Origin: Saccharopolyspora thermophila
GTDB taxonomy: Bacteria; Actinomycetota; Actinomycetes; Mycobacteriales; Pseudonocardiaceae
Reading direction: 5' to 3'
Length of the DNA stretch: 64,000 bases
Assembly (NCBI RefSeq): GCF_014646075.1
Contig: NZ_BMMT01000001.1
Coordinates: 397,930-461,929, forward strand
Every line of letters starts with the position of its first letter. Position 1 is the first letter of the stretch. Below the pieces are notes generated by a model. It was not told where the DNA came from. It ran no database searches and saw nothing but the letters and a program-made list of their open reading frames with translations. Below are positions 18,504 to 25,378 of the stretch, one piece after another. Position numbers and translations under genes: made by a program.

Positions 18504-18952
18504 GATTCACCTCCCATGCAGTCGTTGACTGCAATGCTAGCGTGACCGGGACATGCTGTGCCAGTCAGAGTTGGGCGGGTGACCCCTCGCCGACACGGTG
18601 GACCGGATCCGACCACTGTCCGCGTGACGGACGGTGGATCACGCGTCCGCCACGTCTGCGCGGCTCGAGCCCGTCGTCGCGGGACCACGCGCGGTCTGAA
18701 ACGATCGAGGTGCGGAAAAGATGATCTCGGTGGGCATCCCGGCACAAGATTCGGTAGGGTGGCGGCTAACCAGCCTCCCTGACGCCTCGGTGGCGTCATC
18801 ATGACGTCAGCCCGCAGTGCCCGCCACGGGCGCGTACGCAGCGCGTTTGTCCGTTCACGGCGCGTTGATCGTGATCGACGTTACGGCGATTGGCGTCACA
18901 TTAAGGGGGGTCGGCGCAGCACGTCCGCCGTCCGTGGTGCGACCATGAAGCC
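18504..18952. other. Gene-free stretch between antitoxin and ndh
   Basis: About 450 bp with no supported gene. It holds the antitoxin promoter on the left, a hairpin TGACGCC-TCGGT-GGCGTCA at 18780-18798 followed by TCATCATGACGTCAG, and on the right the AT-richer run around 18865-18905 that should contain the ndh promoter. Open frames on both strands lack ribosome binding sites and family resemblance. Confidence 0.4.
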
Positions 18953-20275
18953 ATGGCTGGTAAATCCGATCCCACGCGGATTCTCATCCTCGGCGGCGGT
19001 TACGTCGGCATGTACACGGCACTTCAGCTGCAGAAGAAGCTGGGTCGCCGGGAAGCCTCCGTGACGGTCGTCGATCCTCAGCCGCACATGACCTACCAGC
19101 CCTTCCTCCCGGAAGCGGCAGCGGGCTCGGTTGAACCCCGCCACGTGGTAGCGCCACTGCGACGAGTATTGAAGCGGTGCCACGTGGTCACCGCTGCCGT
19201 CACCGAGATCAACCACAGCGAGAAGCTCGTTACCGTCGAGAACCCGGAGACGGGGTCCGAGAAGCTCAGCTACGACGTGCTGGTCGTGGCGCTGGGCTCG
19301 GTGTCCCGTCTGCTGCCGATCCCCGGCCTCGCCGAGCAGGGCATCGGGCTCAAGACCGTGGGCGAGGCGACCTACCTGCGCAACCACGTGCTGGCCAAGA
19401 TGGACGCCGCGGCCAACACGGACGACGAGGAGCTGCGCAAGCGGCTGCTGACCTTCACCTTCGTTGGCGGCGGGTTCGCGGGTGTCGAGGCGCTGGCCGA
19501 GCTGGAGGACATGGCCCGCTACGCCAGCCGTGACTACGACAACGTCAAGCCCGAGGATATGACCTGGGTGCTCGTCGAGGCCGCGGGCCGGGTGATGCCC
19601 GAGGTCAGCGAGAAGATGGGCGTCTACGTCGTCAAGGCGCTCGAAGAGCGGGGCATCAAGGTCTACCTGAACACCTTCCTGAAGTCCGTCGAGGGCGGCC
19701 ACGCGGTGCTCTCCGACGGCACCGAGTTCGACACCGACACCCTGGTGTGGAACGCGGGTGTGAAGGCCAACCCGGTCCTGAAGAACAGCGACCTGCCGCT
19801 GGACGAGCGCGGTCGGGTCAAGGCCACCGCCCACCTGCAGGTGGAGGGCCTGCCGGGCGTGTGGGCGGCCGGTGACTGCGCCGCCGTGCCGGACCTGTCC
19901 AAGACCGACGAGAACCCCGGTGCGACCTGCGCGCCGTCCGCGCAGCACGCGGTGCGGCAGGCCAACCAGCTGGCGAAGAACCTGCTGGCCACGCTGCGTG
20001 GCAAGCCGACCAAGGAGTACCGGCACGCGTACGCGGGTTCGGTCGCGGGCATGGGCCTGTACAAGGGCGTCGCCGACGTCTACGGCTTCAAGGCCAAGGG
20101 CTTCATCGCCTGGTTCATGCACCGCACCTACCACGTGAGCCGGATGCCCACGTTCAACCGCAAGCTGCGGATCATCATCGACTGGACGTTGGCGTTCCTG
20201 TTCAAGCGTGAGGCCGTGTCGATGGGGCAGATCCAGAACCCGCGCGCCGCCTTCGAGCGGGCCGCCGCGAGCTGA
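18953..20275 (+). CDS. ndh: Type II NADH dehydrogenase (NDH-2)
   Basis: Membrane-associated, non-proton-pumping NADH:menaquinone oxidoreductase of the respiratory chain. 440 residues. The FAD Rossmann motif ILILGGGYVGMYTALQLQ (9-26), the NDH-2 marker MTYQPFLPEAAAGSVEPRHV (about 45-64), the NADH-binding motif FTFVGGGFAGVEALAELE (about 168-185) and the FAD ribityl segment VWAAGDCAAVPD (about 303-314) are all present. The C-terminal amphipathic region TFNRKLRIIIDWTLAFLFKRE would attach it to the membrane. A possible -10 (GACCAT) lies six bases before the start, so the transcript may be leaderless. Confidence 0.95.
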   Translation: MAGKSDPTRILILGGGYVGMYTALQLQKKLGRREASVTVVDPQPHMTYQPFLPEAAAGSVEPRHVVAPLRRVLKRCHVVTAAVTEINHSEKLVTVENPETGSEKLSYDVLVVALGSVSRLLPIPGLAEQGIGLKTVGEATYLRNHVLAKMDAAANTDDEELRKRLLTFTFVGGGFAGVEALAELEDMARYASRDYDNVKPEDMTWVLVEAAGRVMPEVSEKMGVYVVKALEERGIKVYLNTFLKSVEGGHAVLSDGTEFDTDTLVWNAGVKANPVLKNSDLPLDERGRVKATAHLQVEGLPGVWAAGDCAAVPDLSKTDENPGATCAPSAQHAVRQANQLAKNLLATLRGKPTKEYRHAYAGSVAGMGLYKGVADVYGFKAKGFIAWFMHRTYHVSRMPTFNRKLRIIIDWTLAFLFKREAVSMGQIQNPRAAFERAAAS

Positions 20276-20390
20276 CCTGGGCGCACGACAGGGACCTCCA
20301 CCGCGATGAAGCCGCGTGTCGCTGTGCGGCACGCGGCATTCTCGTCCCCCCCAACCTGCTCCGCGCGAGCGACGGAGTGGGCGACAATCC

Positions 20391-20423
20391 TTGACAATCC
20401 GTAGCGGGAAATCGAAGACTTAT
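20391..20423 (+). promoter_or_regulatory. Candidate promoter of the small-ORF / ATP-grasp unit
   Basis: A perfect TTGACA -35 hexamer at 20391-20396, rare in this GC-rich window, is followed by AT-richer DNA up to GACTTAT at 20417-20423. The -10 match is weak and its spacing (18-21 bp) is not ideal. If used, transcription would begin near 20428, leaving ATG 20446 or GTG 20467 as the first usable start codons. Confidence 0.4.
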
Positions 20424-20466
20424 GGCGCTGTCTTCACCTGAAAGGATGCGTCGTGCGGGGGATGGG

Positions 20467-20595
20467 GTGAAGCCCTTGACGCTGAAGGAACTTGCTGAGC
20501 TGTTGCGCAGCGGCGCTGTCGAAGAAGGTCCGCTCGCCGACTTCGCGGTGGACTACCGGGAAGCCTCCCAGATCTTCCGGAAGAAGGACGACTGA
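20467..20595 (+). CDS. Very small ORF coupled to ATP-grasp ligase; candidate modified-peptide precursor
   Basis: A 42-residue peptide that begins MKPLTLKELAELLRSG and ends in a charged tail (SQIFRKKDD). GTG 20467 has GGGGGA five bases upstream. In-frame ATGs at 20446 and 20422 would give 49 or 57 residues. The TGA lies two bases before the ATG of the ATP-grasp gene, so the two are translationally coupled. The first half predicts as an amphipathic leader-like helix (LTLKELAELLR); the second half is rich in Glu/Asp with Ser, Tyr and Lys, the residue types that ATP-grasp macrocyclases join. No close family is recognised. Precursor or carrier role is inferred from position and size only. Confidence 0.6.
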   Translation: MKPLTLKELAELLRSGAVEEGPLADFAVDYREASQIFRKKDD

Positions 20596-20597
20596 GC

Positions 20598-21740
20598 ATG
20601 ACGCCGGCCGACGGGCGACCCACCGGTCCCGGCGGGTCGCCCGCTCCCACTGCCGAGCCGTCGCTGCGTCCCACTCCGCTGCTGCTGCAGGGCCAGGACT
20701 ACTTCTTTCGATCCCCGAACACCCCACTGGACTTCCAGGAGCGCATGTTCTGCGCCGACCTGGTGGCCGACGAGCCGGGCGACCCCGTGCCCTGCGTGCT
20801 GGTGCTGGCGCGCGCCGCCGACATGGAGATGAACGAGCTGTCGCTGGCGCTGGCCGAGCACGACATCCGCATGGTCCGCATCGACGCCGACCGCTGCCTG
20901 GACCTCGCGCTCACCGTCTACACCGACGCCCCGCTGATCGAACTCCACCGCTGGCTGCTGCGCCCGGTGCTGGTGTGGCGGCGGCACTTCGACGTGACCG
21001 CGCTGCCGGTCAACCCCACCACGGTGCACGGCGCCTATGTGCGTGAGCAGTGGCAGGCGGTGGCGAACTGGCTGTCCTGCCGCAGCGACTGGACCCAGGT
21101 GAACTCGGTGCGCACATCCCATCACCTCGACCGGCTGACGCAGCTGTCCGACGCGGCCGCGGTCGGCCTGCGGGTGCCGCGCACGGTGGTGACGACGATG
21201 CCGGGCCGCAGCCGCCCCGGTGGGGGTCGCTGCATCGTGAAGACCGCCGGGCATCACCTGCTGGAACCCGAGCCCGGCGCGCTGCGCGGCCTGTTCCCGC
21301 AACCCATGGACATCCGCCGCACCGGTGAGGCGCGCGAGCCGGCGCCGGTGCTGGTCCAGCAGTACCTCGACGCCGACCAGGAGCTGCGGGTGTTCGTGGT
21401 CGGCGACCGGGCGATCGGCTACCGGGTGCAGAAACTCGACCCGGCACAGCTGTGGGTGGATCCGGACTCGGTGGCGGTGGAGCGGGTCGACCTTCCGGCG
21501 GACCTGGTGAGCCGGCTGCTCACCCTGTGCCGCCGGTGGAGCCTGGACGTGGCGGGTTTCGACCTGCTCGACGTGGGCGGCGACTGGGTGTTCCTGGAGG
21601 TCAACGTCAACTGCGACTGGCGCTGGTTCGAGCACCGCGCCGACTGCACGGCGGTGTCGACCGCGGTGCACGGCTGGGTCCGCGGCCGCTTCGAAGAACT
21701 GTCGGCCTCGATCGCGGCGGGCGGGTGGAGCCGCTGGTAA
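20598..21740 (+). CDS. ATP-grasp ligase, graspetide-synthetase (MvdD-like) type
   Basis: 380-residue enzyme of the ATP-grasp superfamily. The N-terminal half holds the pre-ATP-grasp pattern of peptide macrocyclases: ELSLALAEHDIRMVRIDADR (about 78), VLVWRRHFD (about 122), then LDRLTQLSDAAAVGLRVPRT, matching the usual Trp/Asn-Pro then QL-A-GL-vPrT-vT block. The ATP-grasp half shows CIVKTAG (about 212), PVLVQQYLDADQELRVFVVG (about 252) and the magnesium-binding FLEVNVNCDWRWFEH (about 332). Such enzymes form ester or amide crosslinks between side chains of a small precursor encoded next door. The upstream 42-residue ORF is the obvious candidate substrate. No transporter or protease gene follows; a tRNA comes next. 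Confidence 0.85.
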   Translation: MTPADGRPTGPGGSPAPTAEPSLRPTPLLLQGQDYFFRSPNTPLDFQERMFCADLVADEPGDPVPCVLVLARAADMEMNELSLALAEHDIRMVRIDADRCLDLALTVYTDAPLIELHRWLLRPVLVWRRHFDVTALPVNPTTVHGAYVREQWQAVANWLSCRSDWTQVNSVRTSHHLDRLTQLSDAAAVGLRVPRTVVTTMPGRSRPGGGRCIVKTAGHHLLEPEPGALRGLFPQPMDIRRTGEAREPAPVLVQQYLDADQELRVFVVGDRAIGYRVQKLDPAQLWVDPDSVAVERVDLPADLVSRLLTLCRRWSLDVAGFDLLDVGGDWVFLEVNVNCDWRWFEHRADCTAVSTAVHGWVRGRFEELSASIAAGGWSRW

Positions 21741-21854
21741 CGAGAAGGCCCGATGTGTCGCTCGACTCAGCGCTTCCCCGAACCGGGAACCAGGAGCAGA
21801 GTCGAAGCGTCAAACCAGTTGCGATCGGCAGCAACAAGCGACCCGAGAGCTGAG

Positions 21855-21931
21855 GCCCCCGTAGCCCAACTGGCAGAGGCAGACGACTTAAAATCGTCCA
21901 AGTGTCGGTTCGAATCCGACCGGGGGCACCA
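21855..21931 (+). tRNA. tRNA with UAA anticodon, class I fold, encoded CCA
   Basis: 77 nt fold as a complete cloverleaf. Acceptor GCCCCCG (21855-21861) pairs with CGGGGGC (21921-21927), discriminator A at 21928 and CCA at 21929-21931. The D-arm has a short GCC/GGC stem with GG in the loop. Anticodon stem GACGA/TCGTC encloses loop CTTAAAA, giving anticodon TAA (21889-21891), which reads the leucine codon UUA. The T-arm is GTCGG-TTCGAAT-CCGAC. The variable region is only CAAGT, whereas bacterial tRNA-Leu normally has a long variable arm. Either this is an atypical tRNA-Leu(UAA) or a tRNA of different identity. Its 3' end is a plausible attachment site for the integrase gene starting 100 bp downstream. 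Confidence 0.85.
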
Positions 21932-22031
21932 TCACCGCAGGTCAGAGCACGTGGATCTTTCCGGGTCCGGCGTACGGCGGAGATCATCCGCCGTTTACTC
22001 GTCGTTGTGGTACTCGGCAAGGGAGCTGCAC

Positions 22032-23345
22032 ATGGCTCGACCACCTCTTGAGATCGGCAGTCACGGGAAGATCCGCACCACCCAACGAGACGATGGAACC
22101 TGGGCAGCCACCACGTGGTTCCGCTTCTTTGACGGCAAGACACGTCAGGTCGAGCGCTCCGGCGCGACGGAGCGGAAGGCGGTCAAGCGGCTACGGACTG
22201 CGATCGAGGAGCTGCAGAAGTCCCGGGCCCGGCTGACGCTTGATCCAAGTTTCCGCGATGTCGCGGCCAAGTGGCTCGAGAAGGTCGCAAGGCGCCGGGC
22301 GGCCACCACACACAACACCTATCAGCGGACCTTGAACAACGTCGTGTTCGACCGCATCGGTGACCTGCGCCTCCGGGAGATTGATGTCCCGCTTCTCGAG
22401 GACCTGTTCGAGGAGCTCGAGGAGGAAGGGCTCTCGGCGAATTACCGCCGTTCGGTCCGCACGACCATCAGTGGCAGGCTGCAGACGGCTGTCCGTTACG
22501 GGTTGCTGGACCGCAACCCCGTTCGGGAGATCAGCCCGATCGAGGGAGGCTCCCGAAAGGTTCGCGCCCTCAGGGCCGACGAAAGGCTGCGTCTTCTTGC
22601 GAGTGTGGATCAGTACGTTGTTGAGAACCGGTTCTTCAAGTACTCGGAACTCCCGGATCTTGTCCGGTTTCTTCTGGGGACGGGGTGCCGCATCGGGGAA
22701 GCGCTGGCGGTGCGGTGGCGAGACGTCAACCTGACAAACAAGCCGGTGATCTCCGAGGACGGGACTGTGATCCCGCCCCGGTCGGTCTGGATCAACGGAA
22801 ACATCGTCGACGTCACGGGCAAGGGCCTGGTCCGCCATCCGGGGAAAACGGAGAACGCCAATCGGTTCCTTGCCCTGCCGCAGTTCGTCGTGAGGGTGCT
22901 CACGGCCCGACTGCTGATCGCGTGGTCCGCAGCGAAGGGTGAGGAGCTCAATACCGCACGTGTGGCGCTGGAGGGCCTGAGCGACGGCGGATACGTGGAG
23001 ACCGACTCCGAGGGCGCGGTACGGATTCTGGGGGTCGACGAGTCGATGTCCAGCATCCTCGACGATCCTGTCTTCCCATCGAGGACATTAGGATGGAAGC
23101 ACCCGAACAACGTTCGACGTAGCTGGCGCATTGTGCGCGCCGCGATTGGATTCGCGTGGGTGACGCCGCACGTTTTCCGTACGACGGCTGCGACGGTCCT
23201 CGACGACGAGCGACTGACGCCGCGGCAGATCGCGGATATTCTCGGCCACTCCAAGCCCTCGACAACGATGGACCTGTACATGGGGCGCGGGGAGGTGAAT
23301 GAGGCAGCGGCAGCAGTGCTTCACGGAGCCATCTGCGCAAGCTGA
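22032..23345 (+). CDS. int: Tyrosine-type site-specific integrase
   Basis: Phage/ICE-type tyrosine recombinase, 437 residues. N-terminal AP2-like DNA-binding strands (ten residues after IGSHGKIRTTQRDDGTWAAT), core-binding SAM-like domain (about 65-150) and catalytic domain (about 195-425). Catalytic residues: Arg in FLLGTGCRIGEALAVRW (about 219), HVFR box in VTPHVFRTTAAT (about 380-383), second His in ADILGHSKPSTTMDLYM (about 405) and nucleophile Tyr about 416. ATG 22032 with GGGAG upstream; the open frame extends back through the tRNA but only as shadow. GC is lower than the surroundings, and codon 353 is TTA, very rare in such genomes. Integration next to the tRNA is expected; no excisionase or replication gene follows. 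Confidence 0.95.
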   Translation: MARPPLEIGSHGKIRTTQRDDGTWAATTWFRFFDGKTRQVERSGATERKAVKRLRTAIEELQKSRARLTLDPSFRDVAAKWLEKVARRRAATTHNTYQRTLNNVVFDRIGDLRLREIDVPLLEDLFEELEEEGLSANYRRSVRTTISGRLQTAVRYGLLDRNPVREISPIEGGSRKVRALRADERLRLLASVDQYVVENRFFKYSELPDLVRFLLGTGCRIGEALAVRWRDVNLTNKPVISEDGTVIPPRSVWINGNIVDVTGKGLVRHPGKTENANRFLALPQFVVRVLTARLLIAWSAAKGEELNTARVALEGLSDGGYVETDSEGAVRILGVDESMSSILDDPVFPSRTLGWKHPNNVRRSWRIVRAAIGFAWVTPHVFRTTAATVLDDERLTPRQIADILGHSKPSTTMDLYMGRGEVNEAAAAVLHGAICAS

Positions 23346-23352
23346 GGGGGCT

Positions 23353-23409
23353 GAACGGTTTGGGAACCCCAGCCGCTCACGGGATAGCGAGCGGCTCGGC
23401 CAACCGTTC
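23353..23409. terminator. Nested stem-loop after the integrase gene
   Basis: Outer arms GAACGGTTTGG (23353-23363) and CCAACCGTTC (23400-23409) pair with one bulged T, and an inner stem AGCCGCTC (23371-23378) pairs with GAGCGGCT (23389-23396). It begins eight bases after the integrase stop. A terminator is the simplest reading, but the size and nesting would also suit a recombination-related DNA hairpin. Confidence 0.6.
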
Positions 23410-23568
23410 ACGGGAGTCGCTCAGGGGTGCGGTGTCCGGTGATCTAAGCGGCGCATCCTCGTCGTACACCTCGATGTACCGCGCAGCGCCCCCAGCCGCC
23501 AACCACGCTCACGCAGTGGTACTGCGGAGTTCCGAGTGCCTGACCGGCTACTGTCAGGCGTGGCGCCT

Positions 23569-23799
23569 TCAGTGGCTTGATTCTGACGACGCAGCAGCTG
23601 CGACGCCTTGCGGAGGGGATCGAGTTCGGCGAGTGCGCGCGCTGCGGAAACACCTGTTCCAGCCTGTATCCCGCGGATGTCGCATGTCGTAGTCAAACCA
23701 CAGAAACAGGCCCACTGTTCCGAGTATGGCCAGCAGGAGCAGCACGTCTACCGCTACCAGGACAATCAGCTCTTGGGGTGTGACCGAAATATCCGTCAT
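23569..23799 (-). CDS. Hypothetical small membrane protein in the element remnant
   Basis: 76 residues from an ATG at 23799 (start MTDISVTPQEL). One clear transmembrane segment (about residues 10-32, VLVAVDVLLLLAILGTVGLF) followed by WFDYDMRHPRDTG and a basic, Ser-rich tail. The hydrophobic run is a real composition signal rather than a GC-rich shadow. The tail beyond about residue 50 is low-complexity and may be out of its original frame. No family recognised. It may be a cargo or immunity-type gene of the integrated element. Confidence 0.4.
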   Translation of the reverse strand: MTDISVTPQELIVLVAVDVLLLLAILGTVGLFLWFDYDMRHPRDTGWNRCFRSARTRRTRSPPQGVAAAASSESSH

Positions 23800-24108
23800 G
23801 CAGCGACACCAGGATGCGGGTCGTCCGCAGATCCCAGAAATTACGTGCACAGGGCGAGAAAAACCTTATTGGGCGAAACCGTGCGGGGAGAGGGCTTGCT
23901 GGAACGGAGCAGTGGTGTGCTCCGGCTGGATGGGCCCGCCTTTTTGGCGGTTCCGGTAGGGGGTGCGGTTCGTCCAGACGAGGGGCGGATGCCGTGGGGC
24001 TGTCGATGCGGGCGCTCGTCGAGGCGTTCGTCCTGGTCAGTGGGGGATGTAAGAATTTTCATGGCGGGTGTGCCCGGTGGGGGGTTTCCTGCGGGGGCGA
24101 TCTACCGC

Positions 24109-24114
24109 GACAAT
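24109..24114 (+). promoter_or_regulatory. -10 box of a probable leaderless gene
   Basis: GACAAT at 24109-24114, eight bases before the ATG at 24123. There is no Shine-Dalgarno sequence between them, so the transcript probably starts at or next to the A of the start codon. Confidence 0.4.
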
Positions 24115-24122
24115 GCGCGGCC

Positions 24123-25157
24123 ATGGCCGATGAGTGCGCAGACCCCCAAGCCGGTCAGCCCGGCCCCGGCAGGCAGGGGCCCGGGCAGCCCGGTCCCCGG
24201 CGGCCGGGACCACCACCCGGCGGACCTCCACCGGGGCAACCGGCCGGTGGGCCACCGCCGCAGCGGCCGGGGCGGCCGATGCCGTCGGGCCAGCCGCCCG
24301 CGCGGCCACCCGTCCCACCCGGTCCGCCCCCGGGCCAGGCCGGGCCACCTCCGACGCAGGTCATCCCGCGACCGGGCCAGGGCACGCCGCCCGGCCAGCC
24401 CACCCAAGTGGTGAGGCCGCCAGGCCAGGGTGGCCCGCCGCCTGGCCCTCCCGGTCCGCCGCCCGCTGGTCCGCAACCCGGGCAGGCCGGACGGCCACCT
24501 GGTCCCGCTGGTCCGCCACCCGCGCCGGCCGGGCCGCCGCCCGGACCGCCGGTGCCGCCCGTGGCTCCGCTGCCGCCGCCTGCCGACCAGCCCCCGGCGA
24601 CGCGGATCCAGCAGCGCCTGGACGCCCACGACGAGCCCGTGCCGTACCGGGAGTCCGGCACGCTCCGCGATCCCGACCCGTACCCGGACGACCACTACCG
24701 CGATCCGTACCGGGACGACCCGTATGACGACCGCCGCTACCGCGACGACCGCTACGGCGACCGCTACCGGGACGACCACGACGACCGCCCGTACCGGGAG
24801 CCGGGGTGGGGCCGCTACCGCGACCGCGACCCGTACCCGGATCGGGACCGCCACGAGCGCAGGTTCGGCGACCGGTTCCACGGGCCGAGCGCCGACACGA
24901 TCGGCCGCCTGATCCAGGTGTTCACGGCGCTGATCTCGCTGGTCTTCGTGCTGCACATCATCTTCGTGGTCACCGGCGCGAACCAGGAGAACGGTTTCGT
25001 CTCCTTCACCTACGGGACCGCGAGGTTCTTCGTGTTCGGCCTCGGCGACGTCTTCACGCCGGCCGACGCGACGATCGGCGTGGTGCTCAACTACGGCCTC
25101 GCCGCGGCGATCTACCTGTTCGCGGGCCGGATCATCGCCCGGGCGATGAAGCGCTGA
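24123..25157 (+). CDS. Proline-rich, Asp/Arg/Tyr-rich membrane protein of unknown function
   Basis: 344 residues in three parts. Residues 1-160 are mostly Pro, Gly and Gln (PPPGQP-like repeats). Residues about 175-255 form a highly charged stretch with repeats of the type YRDDPY / DRYRDD, alternating Arg, Asp and Tyr. Residues about 260-344 contain two membrane helices (IQVFTALISLVFVLHIIFVV and IGVVLNYGLAAAIYLFAGRI). Both termini would be cytoplasmic, with the long disordered N-terminus inside. Similar layouts occur in actinobacterial envelope or cell-pole proteins, but I do not recognise a named family. Start at ATG 24123 on the basis of a close -10 box; no better upstream site. Confidence 0.75.
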   Translation: MADECADPQAGQPGPGRQGPGQPGPRRPGPPPGGPPPGQPAGGPPPQRPGRPMPSGQPPARPPVPPGPPPGQAGPPPTQVIPRPGQGTPPGQPTQVVRPPGQGGPPPGPPGPPPAGPQPGQAGRPPGPAGPPPAPAGPPPGPPVPPVAPLPPPADQPPATRIQQRLDAHDEPVPYRESGTLRDPDPYPDDHYRDPYRDDPYDDRRYRDDRYGDRYRDDHDDRPYREPGWGRYRDRDPYPDRDRHERRFGDRFHGPSADTIGRLIQVFTALISLVFVLHIIFVVTGANQENGFVSFTYGTARFFVFGLGDVFTPADATIGVVLNYGLAAAIYLFAGRIIARAMKR

Positions 25158-25378
25158 CCGCGGGTCGCGGGCGTGCCCGGCGCTCGCGACCCGGCGCAGC
25201 AGGTGGCCCTACCGGCAGTGCGGCGCGTGGCGATCGTCACGCCGTTTCCGGGGGTGGCGGTCGGTCGCCGGCCGGGCATGGCACCCTTGGGATGGCCGTC
25301 CATGCATGTCACGCGGGTACGGCTGCGCACGTACGCCCCGGTAGCGCCGGATAGCCGGGCCATGACCAGGAGAGCTGA

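Larger units (their letters stand above)
23346..24122. other. Gene-poor, lower-GC remnant downstream of the integrase
   Basis: Roughly 780 bp between int and the next plus-strand gene. It contains the nested hairpin at 23353-23409, one plausible minus-strand membrane-protein ORF (23569-23799) and, at its right edge, the promoter of the next gene. No excisionase, replication or transfer gene and no second copy of the tRNA 3' end was seen by eye. It is best read as what is left of an integrated element. Confidence 0.5.

Noticed and set aside
18491-18802. Minus-strand ORF of 103 codons upstream of the antitoxin
   Set aside because: No ribosome site or family pattern; it overlaps the antitoxin promoter region and reads as low-complexity Arg/Pro.
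23421-23696. 91-codon minus-strand ORF in the integrase remnant
   Set aside because: Overlaps the better ORF with a transmembrane segment, no ribosome site, Arg/Leu-rich without pattern.
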